The translations under genes were made by a program, and so were the position numbers. A stretch of DNA of 64,000 bases from Apus apus (taxonomy: Eukaryota; Chordata; Aves; Apodiformes; Apodidae). This document shows positions 1 to 12,000 of this stretch, in pieces; within the stretch, counting starts at the first letter, position 1, and each line of letters opens with the position of its first letter. The stretch covers positions 115,197,008 to 115,261,007 of the forward strand of contig NC_067285.1 in the NCBI RefSeq assembly GCF_020740795.1. Direction: 5' to 3'. Under the pieces are notes generated by a model that saw only the letters and a list, made by a program, of their open reading frames with translations, did no database searches and was not told where the DNA came from.

Positions 1-420
1 AGAACCATGAAATGCCAGGTTGGAAGGGACCTCAAGGATCACCTGGTCCAACCTTTCTAGGTACTGCTCTAGTTGAGATGAGGTGGCTCAGCACCCTGTC
101 AAGCTGAGACTTGACACTGTCCAATGTGGGGGGATCCACCACTTCCCTTGGGAGACTATTCCAGTATTGGACTGCCCTGATGGTGAAAAAATTACCTCTT
201 GTGTCCAAATGGAATCTCTCCAGGAGCAACTTGTGCCCATGACCCCCTTGTCTTTTCCTTGGGACTCCTTGTCAATAGGGAATCTCCATCTTCTTGGCAA
301 CCCCCCTTGAAGTACTGGAACATGGTGATAAGGTCACCCCAAAGCCTTTCCCTCCCAAGACTGAACAAACCCAGTTTTCTCAGCCATTTCTCTCCATTTG
401 GAATGATCTTTAGAGCTAAC
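1..420 (-). mobile_element. CR1 LINE 3' fragment
   Basis: The minus strand encodes the CR1 ORF2 tail (RFHLDTRGNFFTIRAVQYWN, SLPREVVDPPTLDSVKSQLD) and the usual GGTTGGAAGGGACCT end. It is 5'-truncated and lies in a ZNF638 intron or flank. Confidence 0.85.
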
Positions 421-1322
421 TAAGGAACTCCACCACAAGGCAGTGGAGCCTGGAGCTTCCCAATCCACCTTCTGGCTCCTGGCCACATTCAGCTTTGATC
501 CTGCTGTAACTCAGGAGGCAGAGGAGAAGTGCCCACAAATGACTGCAAGATTTTATCTATCAAGTGGACAGTGGAAAACCAGCCCTGACTGGTCAGTTTT
601 ACTGACTGGAGAGCTGTCTTCACTGCATTGAAAAGAACATTAAAGTGGTATTAGTTTCAAAAACAGAAAAATAGTCTCTTTTTCTTAAAACCATCTTCCT
701 CTGGTAGTGGTTTATTAGCAGGTGGACACTTCGAATAGCTGGTAGTAATGGGAGTACAATTCCATGTCAGTCCTCAAAATACACAGTGAATTACATCCAG
801 CTCATAAAACACAAATCCAGTGGTAAGTGCAAAACCAGCAACATTAAAAATTAAAATAGCAAAATAAATTTAAAAACCCACAAGAAAAACCAAGTCACCA
901 CATTCTGAAATGCCCCAGAACAAAAAGTTATTTCAGCAACTGTGACATTTTCACTTCACAAACAACAAATTTAATCTTTTTCCCCAGGTTTCCTAAAAAA
1001 TGGGAACTCGTGTTCCCTTCCCTTCCACCTCTAACACCAAAGGTTGAAGATTTTTTCCAGCCATTTGGGAAACTTTACTTTCAGAGCTTAAACTGCTCTT
1101 GCACTGTCCAGGCCAGAGAACAGCCTAAGTTTGTTCTCTTTGGGGTTTTTCCTTCCTGCTCCCCATAAATAACACAGACTATTTTATTGTTTGGGATGAG
1201 TGGGAAAGAATCAGAAATTCCAACCCTCATCAGCAGGACATTCTTGGGACCAGGAGATGAAACAACCTACTTTTACAAACCATGTTTTCCCTTAGCACAG
1301 CACCACGGAAATAAACATTTAC
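421..1322. other. ZNF638 intron or flank, no feature seen
   Basis: Ordinary A+T-balanced intronic DNA between the edge CR1 and the last visible exon. No exon matching the next ZNF638 segment was found here. Confidence 0.6.
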
Positions 1323-3086
1323 CTTGTTTTTATTCTTCAGCACAACATAATGATCCACCTTCCCAAACCGAAGTCCCACACAAACTACTTCAAGTTCTCT
1401 GTAGCCATCAGCTGGCAGGTTCCCCAGGTGCACAAACTGGTTATGCAGAGTTTCAGTGTTGACCTGCAGAAAAGTGATGACAACACTTGCTTTAACCTCC
1501 TACCATACCTGAGCTAGGCCAGTGAAGCCTCATAGGAAGCTTCTGGATGGCCCAGGCCTCAGCAAAAAAGGTCCTGGCACAAACTCAGTGTTCACATTTC
1601 ACATTCACATCAGGTTTTCCAGTTTTCTGTCACAAGAACCAGCTGTACCTCCCAGTAAAGAACAACAAACTTAAAAGGATCAGGTTGGGTGTCTTATTTT
1701 AAATTATCATTTAAATTTAACTAATTTGTAAAGGTCTCTTGAAGGAGCACTGGCAAAATAGAGCTGAAGTTTAAATAAAATTCAGTATTTTGAAAAGCAG
1801 ACGTTGTCTGGTCAGGTAACAACAGGATCAAGGCACAGAAACCTGTCCAAAAGGCTCCAATCCTGGTTGCTACGTTGGAGCTTGATTTACTTGATCAGCT
1901 TGTAACAACATAAAGATCCCTGGTCAAATACCATTTCTCATTATCACCAGCACCAGGGGGCCATGATATGAGGGAGAGCAAGAAGGATGCTGTGCAGCAG
2001 GTCCCATGGGCTGGCAGCCACACAGTGCCAGCAGAACCAGGGACTGAGCCCTAGCACCAGGTGTTTGGTGCAGGATCAAAGGGAAGGGTCCTGGGACACC
2101 AAAGGTAAACTCCTGTACTCTTAAACACATCTTATCTTGAAATCCTTGGAAGCTGTCTCTTGGAAACACAACACTGCCAACAAAGAAGAGATTTTTCCCT
2201 CCCCTCTCCAGGTGTTTTGATTCCATTATTCATCATTTTAGCAGGAGCAGAAAAGAGCTGCTTCCCCAGCAGCAGCAGGCCAGGGCAGCAGAGGTGCTGG
2301 CAGGGAGTACCCAGCTGTGCCTGCTGGTGCCAGACAAGGGTCAGGAGGAGAGAGCAGAGACCCCCAGATAGGTTTGCAATTGGAAAGTCAAACCTCTGGG
2401 GAGGCTCTTGGGAAGTGAGGGAGTGCTGGCAGGGCTCTCTGCAATCTGCTTTTCAACCCCATACATTTACCCTCTACACTGCTGTTCTTCTGGAGTTCTT
2501 GTCCCAGCCCAGAGACACAGACCCCATCATGACTATCCTGAACAACACCCTTCATTTCTCTCACATCTGCCACCCACAGCCCACAAAAACGCCTTGCCCA
2601 GGGTGCAGTGAGGGGACAGGAGGGACAATAAGAGAGACACAGCACCCAGAACACAGCCCAGAGGTATTCTGGGCAGTTAAACCAAAATATCTGCCCATAA
2701 AGCCTGCTGGGAGGAGGAGTGCCATCCTGCAGAGGCACACATGGCACGTGCTGCAGGTCGAGTGCCCAGCAGCTGGCTGTCAGAACATGAAAACCAGCAA
2801 CAGAAGGGGAGGGTCTCCAAGGATCCCTATTAAATGTTTAATTCCTTGCACTTCATGTGTTGTGGAGCTGAACTGAGGGAACATCCACTCATCCTTTTCC
2901 CTGCTCATTCACCCATGAAAACAGACAAAAACACTGAACTCAAGAGAAAGCTCAGATAACAGGCAGCATTTCAGCAGAAGGGACAGGGAGAAGTACTGCC
3001 CTTGGGGAGCATGCAGAGGACAAGTCAGACTGCTGGCAACTTACCTTGGGGTCAGAGTCTTTAATTATAGCAGTAAATATTGCTTC
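1323..3086 (-). CDS. ZNF638: ZNF638 start of the third RRM-like domain (last exons in window)
   Basis: Exon 3086-3045 encodes [14 protein letters not shown]. Exon 1463-1323 encodes [34 protein letters not shown] and [13 protein letters not shown]. They correspond to the human block ending VGLQFGKVDHHVFISNRNK. The remainder of this domain and the acidic C-terminal half with the second zinc finger are not in the window; I saw no matching exon between 1 and 1322. Confidence 0.92.
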
Positions 3087-6000
3087 CTTTAAAGAAAGAA
3101 AGGAAAAGACATTATAAGATTTGAACTGCAAACCAGAGCTTCAGAATCAGCTCTATCACTGGCTCCCAAGAAATGTTAAGTTTCTGCTTCATTAGTAAAA
3201 TGAACAGCATCAGCACATCTGACATGGGTGTTGTGCTGGTACCAGAAGACTAGGACCCAAAAAGACCCTTTTCCAGAATGAGCAGAAACTCTCAGGAGGT
3301 GCAGGGTATAAAACTCAGCTTAAATACAAACCCCTGCTCTGCACTGCAATGTAACCACAGCCCCCAACACCTCAGTACATAGTGTTACTCACTTCATCTC
3401 TGACAGTGCTCCACTGAGGCCCCATTCTGATGCTGAGCTGGTTCCCATCCAGAGACATTGGGAAGCAGGTGTAAAATTTAACCATGGAATCTGCAGATTT
3501 CCTACTTATTTCCATATAGGCCTTTTAAAATAAAGAGAACAATTGCTTTTAGCCATGTAGCAAGAGCACCTCAGCTCAATGCCTGCCACACTGCACAATC
3601 ACATCTGCCAAGGACACATTTGCTGCTTCCCTAGGTGGAAATATAGTAAGATACCAATGAAAATACCTTTTTATGAGATGATAAAATCAGCACATCCCTC
3701 AGTCCCCCAAATGGCTTTGCCAGGTTGGAAACCTCCTCAACAGAATATCCTTTCTCAGGCAAGTTTGAAATGACCACCACACATGTATCATCCAGCTCCT
3801 GCAGCCAAAGGAAAGCAGATGTTACTGGTGTTTCTTCCACTCCAAGTCTGTGTATTACTGGGGGAGCATTTATTTTTAGTAAGTAAAACCACCATAAAAC
3901 TGAACAAAGCACTCGCTTAAAAGCAGGTTATAATACTTGCAATTACATAAAAATGAAAAATCACTGAAACCTTTTTAGGGTTCAGCAGCACAGCATGCCC
4001 AGTTCTGTTGTAACCCTTTCTTCTCTGGTGATGTCATGTACTCACCTCCATGACTGTTTCATTGTGGATGGACCTACATGAAGTTAATCCTGCACAAACC
4101 TCAGGTTGTCTCACACTGCCTCATCACAAATTCAACCCAACCCCCCCCAGAATGCTGCCCCTGCTTCAGGCACTGCCTGTGCAGACACTGCAGCTCCAGA
4201 GCAGCAGCCCACAGGAGGGCAACACAGATCAGCACAGCCAGAGGAGCTGGTGCAGGGAACAAACTCGGGGGGGAAAATGATGCCAGGAGAGGGAAGAGGC
4301 AGACACACCTATCAAACCACAGCCAGCAAGGAGAAAATGAACTGTTCACTGCTTCTCAAAAGCAATTAACAGGCAAGGGGTTTAAGCCAGAGGTTGGAAA
4401 CCAGCCCCAGATGTGCACTGAGAGCTTCCAGAGATCCAAACTCTTTCAGACTGACCTTGTTGGCTTGTTCTGGTGGCTCTTCACTCTTTGAGGTCACTTT
4501 GGTAGCTTTTAAAAAAAACAAAAAGAGATGGGGTAGTTTAGTAGTTCAGCAGATTTCCTCACACACTGCAGAGCTTTAACACCCTCCTGCTCTACATTTT
4601 GTTACTGTCACTGTGAAAATGAAATATTCCTTAACTTGCAGTGACAAATGACAGTGGTGGGACACGTGCAGTGTTATATACAGGCTTCCAGGCACAAAGG
4701 GTTTGAGTAAGGATTAAAAAAAATATTCAAATCCCGTAACTAGCATGTAAACACTTTGGTGACATTAAGGCCTGGTCAGCTGAATAATCAGAACCTCAAG
4801 CCTTTCTGTGGGCACACAGGGACTGAGTGGCTGCCCAGCAGGAGCCCACATCACCTTGCTTTTTCTCTCTTTTTCCTGGGACAAGTCATAGAATCATAGA
4901 ATCCTAGGGGTTGGAAGGGACCTCGAAAGATCATCTAGTCCAACCCCCCTGCCAGAGCAGGGTCACCCAGAGCACATCACACAGGAACGTGTCCAGGTGG
5001 GTTTTGAATGTCTCCAGAGAAGGAGACTCCACAACCTCTCTGGGCAGCCTGTCCCAGGGCTCTGTCACTCTCACAGTAAAAAAAATTTTTCTGATATTCA
5101 CCTTAAACCTCCTATGCTCCAATTTCTATCCATTACTCCTTGTCCTATCACTGGTCATCACTGAAAAAAGCTTAACTCCATCTTCTTGACACTCACCCTT
5201 TACGTATTTGTAGACATTGATGAGGTCACCCCTCAGTCTCCTTTTCTCCAAACTAAAGAGACCCAGCTCCCTCAGCCTTTCCTCATAAGGGAGATGTTCC
5301 ACTCCCTTCATCATCTTTGTGGCTCTGCGCTCAAGCAGATCCCTGTCCTTCTTGAACTGAGGGGCCCAGAACTGGACACAATACTCCAGATGCGGCCTCA
5401 CCAAGGCAGAATAGAGGGGGAGGAGAACCTCTCTTGACCTACTAACCACCCCCTTTCTAATGCACCCCAGGATGCCGTTGGCCTTCTTAGCCACAAGGGC
5501 ACACTGCTGGCTCATGGTCATCCTCCTGTCTACCAGGACCTCCAGATCCCTTTCACCCACACTGCTCTCCAGCAGGTCAGCCCCCAACCTGTACTGGTGC
5601 ATGACATTTTTCTTCCCCAAATGCAAAACTCTACACTTGCCCTTGTTAAACTTCATCAGGTTTTTCCCCGCCCAAGTCTCCAGCCTGTCTAAGTCCCTCT
5701 GAATGGCAGCACAGCCTTCTGGTGTGTCAGCCACTCCTCCCAGCTTGGTGTCATCAGCAAACTTGCTGAGGGTACATTCTGTACCCTCATCCAGGTCGTT
5801 GATGAAGATGTTGAACAACACCGGTCCCAGTACCGACCCCTGAGGGACCCCACTAGTCACAGGCCTCCAACTAGATTCTGCCCCATTGACTACAACTCTC
5901 TGACTTCTTCCTTTCAACCAGTTCTTGATCCACCTCACTGCCTGATCATCAAACCCATACTTGATCAACTTATCTACAAGGATGCTGTGGGATCTACAAG

Positions 6001-9000
6001 GATGCTGTGGGAAAGTCCACAGTGGAATGTGAGAGGCTCTGAAAAATGTGGAGAGCAGGAGACAGGAAAACAGCAACCCCAAAAGGCAGGCAAGCACAGG
6101 TGGAGGAAGAGCCACTTCAGCTGGTAAATGTGTATCTACACCCCTAACGGGTTCAGCAGCTACAGCCCTGCCACAGCCTCAGTGTCACATGCACAGTAAC
6201 AGAGTTGATATGCACTTAAGCTGTGTCTAGAACAGTGTCTGTTGGTCACTAGTCACAAAAAAATGGGGAAAACAGCATCTTCTGAACCAGCTCTTACAGG
6301 GAATGTAAAGCATAGAGATGAAAGGAATGGGTGGTGGAGCTGTAATCAGAACACACAGCCTGGCCCCTTTGCTCTCATGAGCTGTAACTAAAAGTCCCCA
6401 TGTCACACTGAGCAGGTGGAGGTAAAAATATTATGTCCACTGAAAGATGTAAATCTTGGAGGATTTTAGCCCCTTCAGTCATCAGAATGAGCTGTTGGTT
6501 TAGGTTTCAATCAGTGAACCTATTCTAATAGATTTCTGTTCTGTTATCCTGTGTCATTTATCCATGATTCTATGATTTGCACTTCCTGGCCTCCAAGGCA
6601 CCCTCATTCACTTGACAAGAGCACAGAGATTTAGGACAGAAAGGAGAAAAAACAAACCCTGTCAGTTTGCAATTTACCTTGATCAGTTGAAGGCTGATTT
6701 AACCCATCCACATCCAGTGCTGCCACGTGAGGCACCTCTGCAAGTTTCAATAAATAAATACATTTCACATCACCATGTTAAAGCTTCACAAAACTTATAA
6801 CGAGCAAAGTAACTGACAAATGGGCTGATGGAGTCAGAATTACCCAGTGCAGCTGGGGGTTTAGCCCCATCTTCGGGCTCAGCCTCTTCTGTCTTCACAG
6901 ACACAGGAACTCTGTCCCCTTCTGGGACATTCTTTGGGTCTGGCAGCTTTGTGTCCCCAGCTTCCATTTCAGCTTCTGCTGAGGTCTGAAATTCTGCAGC
7001 TACAGGCTTTGCTGCTGGGAAAAAAATATATTCAATATATTAAACTGACCTGCAAAAGAAGAAGAACTGCACTATATGTTTTTCTGCCTCAGACGCCTCC
7101 TCTCCCAGCAATTCCTGCTCCTGGTTACAAATGGGTGGGAAACAGACAGACAGGAAGGCTTTGGAAAACGTGTGTGCCTGTGGGAACAGGAAAGACTCTG
7201 TCTGCTCCCCAGCCCAGCTCCCAGCCCTCCTGTGCTGCTCAGAGCTCCAAGCAGCACTAAAGCTGCTGCACCAGCTGAGCCCCAGAGCCAGAGGGCACCT
7301 GCCTAACCCTGCAGTGCTGGGGAGCCCTGTAAAGGGGGGAACGTTTGGACTTGCCACTTTTGCCTGGAGAAGGCCCCAGGGAGACCTCAGAGCACCTTCC
7401 AGTGCCTGAAGGGCCTCCAGGAAAGCTGGGGAGGGGCTTGGGACAAGGGCAGGGAGGGATGGGAGCAGGGGGAAGGGTTTCCAGCTGGAAAAGGGGAGAT
7501 GAAGATGAGATGTGAGGGAGAAATTCTGTGCTGTGAGGGAGGTGAGACCCTGGCCCAGGTTGCCCAGGGAAGCTGTGGCTGCCCCATCCCTGGCAGTGTT
7601 GAAGGGCAGGTTGGATGGGGCTTGGAGCAGCCTGGGCTGGTGGGAGGTGTCCCTGCCCATGCAGGGGGTGGGACTGGGTGAACTTTAAGGTCCTTTCTCA
7701 CCCAAACCAGCCTGAGATTCCATGATTCTATGACTACATTTTGGAAAGGGGGGAACACAGACAGAAAAGCACCTGCCTGTGTTTTCTGAGTAAAAAGGAA
7801 AAGTTCTCATTTGTCTGACCTGCAGTATTTGAAGTTTTCTTGGGTTTGCTAACTCCTGTCTTTGTTGGTCTCTTAGTCTTCTCCTTTTTACCTACGTAAA
7901 ACAGTCAAACCCAACAGTCAGTAGAAATGCTTTCCTCTTCAGTCTTACATTTGTGAAGTGTAGAGTAAAAAAATACACACAAGAATAGCTAAATCTGCAA
8001 AAATTCAACCAGTAGGACCAAAAAACCCCCTAAAACCTAAGTGAACCCCAACAAACTACTGACTGAAAGCCATGAAGCAGAGAGCATCTTCTGTGCATTG
8101 GTTTGGGATTCTAGTGACAAAACCTTGCTCCTGCAAAACAGTGTGTTTTTTCTTAAGGGACTGTAAATATTCCAGAGTTTCCATCTGAAATGCTCTGTCA
8201 CATGAATCGTAACTCCACTCTGGAAACTGGATTCCAAAATGACCATGCTGATGACTTAATCAAGACCAATACCTTTAAAAAGGCCATTTTCCCACCAAAA
8301 TAATGGCTGGCCCCTAACTCTGCCCAGAAAAACCCCTCATGGAAGCCAATCCAACAAGTAACAGGGAGTTACATGGCTGTTACTCCCAGTGTCTTAATTA
8401 CAGGAGTGAAGAGGGAAGGCAATAGCAGAGGTATCACCAGGTAAAAGGAAACCAGCTCCTCACCTGCAATGGGTTTAGTTGTCTTGCTGGTGGTTTTCTT
8501 CTCTTTTCTATTATGAGCAAGAGAGGAAAAAACAAGAAAAATCAATTTCAAGACAACTGTTGAATATCAGACCAGCTAAAAAAGCTCAAAAAAGAGAAAA
8601 ACCCAGGAAACCAAACAAAGATGAAGCTGTTTGGTTTGCACTGGTTAGCACTAACACTGCTGTGTGGGATGGCAACACTTACTTTATACTTGGTGCAACC
8701 TTTTTAATACTCTGAGCCTTTTTTCTGATGCTTGTTTTGGCCTGAAACGGACAGAAAGAGCAGCTTTTACTGTACAATTTATACACAAGTGTGTGTGTTT
8801 CTATAAATAGTATTAATTAAGTACAGATATTAATATAGGAGCTGTCTTTCACTGTTTGTTAAACTGCTGCTATTCACAGCTATAAAACTTTTACCAAGAA
8901 AACCAGCAGACAGGAACTAGGAAGGGCATTTTTAATCTCCTTTTAGACTGATGTTGATGAAAAGGATTAAAAAAAAAAAGTATACTAAAAATATGAAACC

Positions 9001-12000
9001 TGTTTTTCTGGAGTACATCAAGTTTTAGGGCAAAACCAGCCAGCTGTCCTGGTTTGAGCCAGGATGAAGCCAGTTTTTCCACACAAAGCATGGTGATGTT
9101 CACCCCCGGGCTGCTCACCTGGCCAGAAGATACTTTTGGCTTCTCTGCCACACTAATCTTCACCTGCTTCCCATTGACCAGCACTGGCACCGTCTTCCCA
9201 TATTTCACAGCTGCTATCACAGCTTCTTTGTAGTTCATCTCCAAGAAGGCCTGAAAGAAATGGCACTTTCAGGCTCTGCCTGGATCACAGACACCTTGTG
9301 CTGCAATTGTTTTACTTTGGAAAATCAGCTCAGGGCAGAACTGCATGTGCTTCTCTCTCCAAGTGGCTGTGGGCTTTGATTTCAAAGTCTGGATTTCAGT
9401 ATGAGGCAAAAAGCATCCTGCTTAGGATCAGAGGATGGTGAAGGTTGGAAGGGACCTTACAGACCATCATGTTCCAACCTCCCTGCCATGAGCAGGGACA
9501 CCTCCCACCATTCCAGGCTGCTCCAAGCCCCATCCAACCTGCCCTTCAACCCTGCTAGGGATGGGACAGCCACAGCTTCCCTGGGCAACCCAGGCCAGGC
9601 TCTCACCACCCTCACACTAAATAGTTTCTTCCCCATGTCTCATCTAAATCTCCCCTCTTCCAGTTTAAAATAATTTCTCCTCATCCCACCCCTCCCTGCC
9701 CTTGTCTCAAGCCCCTCCCCAGCTTTCCTGGAGCCCCTTCAGGCACTGGAAGGTGCTCTAAGGTCTCCCTGGAGCCTTCTCTTCTCCAGGCTGAACAATC
9801 CAAACCCCCTGAGACTGTCTCCAGAGCAGAGCTGCTCCAGCCCTCCCATTATCTCTGTGGCCTGCTCTGGACTCTCTCCAACAGCTTCATGTCTCTCCTG
9901 TACTGAGGGCTCCAGAGCTGGACACAATTCTCCAGGTGGGGTCTCACCAGAGCAGAGTAGAGGGGCAGAATCCCCTCCCTGGCCCTGCTGGCCACACTTC
10001 TTTTGCTGCAGCCCAGGACACAACTGCTCCTCTGGGCTCCAGCACACACTGGCAGCTCCTGTCCAGCTTCTCATCAACTACCACCCCCAACTCCTTCTCC
10101 TCAGCACTGCTCTCCAGCCATTCTTCCCCCATCCTGGATTTGTTCCTGGGGTTGTGCCAACCCAGGGGCAGGACCCTGCACTTGGCCTTGTTCAACTTCA
10201 TGAGGTTGACACTGGCTCACCTCTCCAGCCTGTCAAGGTGTCTCTGGATGGATCCCTTCCCTCTAGGGTGTCAACCACACCACACAGCTTGGTATCACCA
10301 GCAAACCTGCTGAGGAGACACTCAATCCCACTGTCCATGTCTCCAACAAAGATGCTGAACAGCACTGGTGCCAGTACTGACCCCTGAGGGACACACCACT
10401 CATCACCTGCCTCCACTGGGACACTGAACTATCGACCACCACTCTCTGGGTGGGGCCATCCAGCCAATCTCTTATCCACCAAGTGATCCATCTGCCAAAT
10501 CCATGTTTTGTCAGTTTGGAGACCAGGATGTCAGGTGGGACAGTGTCAAATGCCTTGCACAAAGCCAGGTAGATTATATCAGGTGCTCTGACACTACCCA
10601 CCAGCCCTGCAGCCTTGTCATAGGAGGCCACCCAAAGAGGCCACTTCCTCTAACATTTAAGACTTGGGCAGGAAGCAAGACTGAATTTTTATGTATCTAT
10701 ATAAATGTATAAATTCTCAGCCGTGCCAGGATGACATATGCCATCTTACTGACACACTCTTTGGGAAGCCTCATCCTTGGTCCAGCTGAGGATTCAAATA
10801 CTCCACTTCTTCACTGCCTGACCATTCCCTTTGCATTCTGACACCAAAACTTCCTACAGGAAAACAAAACTCACCATGTTTTTAGAGCGAAGTACCAGGA
10901 AATCACTGACTTTGCCAAATGGCTGAACGATCTTTTTAATATCTTGATCTGAAAAGCCATCATCTGGGAGGCCAGTTATTTGAAGGACTGTCCCACAAGA
11001 GAGCAATTCCTTTCTCAACAGCTACAAATTGAGAACAAAATGAAAATAAAACACTTTCCAAGTGCAGTAAAAAGAATAAAAAAGGAATTGGCAAGCAAAA
11101 TGGCTCCAAAGTAGGCAGTGCTTGGTTCACAGGGGGTTCTGAGTTTGTGCTTTTTAACACCAGCACAGAAGCACAAGGTTGTTGTCCTGCTCCCCTGTTA
11201 TCAGCAGACATGGCATGGGCTTGCCAAGGAACACACCACCACCTTTTTGTTCTCATTAAGTACTGTAGATCCACAGAATCCCAGCTCCCTGGGCTGTGTA
11301 GGGGAAGAACTGCCCAATCCCACCCCTTTCAACACTGTCTCTCAGCTCTCACCACTATCAGGCCACGTTTTCTGTACTGGTCACTTAGAGGCTCAAAACT
11401 ACAAGGACCACCTACCATAAATAAAATACAACCTGGTTTATAAGGAAAAAACAACCCCAAACATGAAGAAACTCACCCTATTGTAGGGAACAGGTCGAGG
11501 GGCACTGGGCTCTGTGGATGAACCCCCTTCATTCTCTTCTGTTTCTTTGCTTTGGGGTAAATCATCAGTTCCAGGAGATGAGCTTGACCCAGACACAGAA
11601 GGCACGTCTTTCTTGGAAGCCTTCAGAGAACCACTTGTTTTGGGTGGCTTCTTCACATTCCCAGGCTTCTTCCCTGAGGTTCCATGGGAGGGTGAGGACT
11701 TTGCCAACCCCGAGGATCCCTGCCCAGCTGCTTGGAGGGACTTATGTTTATTGTACTCTGCTACAAAGCCAGGCCCCAAACTTTTCACTACTTCCTCCAG
11801 AGCTGACTTTCTGTCTGTGAGGGGAAGGGAAAACAAACCGCGATTGGATTGTTTTTAATTGCAAACTCACACATGTTGCTGCTCGGTTTGCTACAGTTTC
11901 AGTTTCACCACCCACTCCTGATTCCATCCTGAGCTGAAGTCAGAGAACCTCCATCACACTCTGTCAGAGACAGCCTATAAATAATAACAAACCTCTGTGC

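Noticed and set aside
2160-2876. 238-codon plus-strand frame in a ZNF638 intron
   Set aside because: No recognisable domain, antisense to ZNF638, overlapped by other open frames, and no splice or promoter support.
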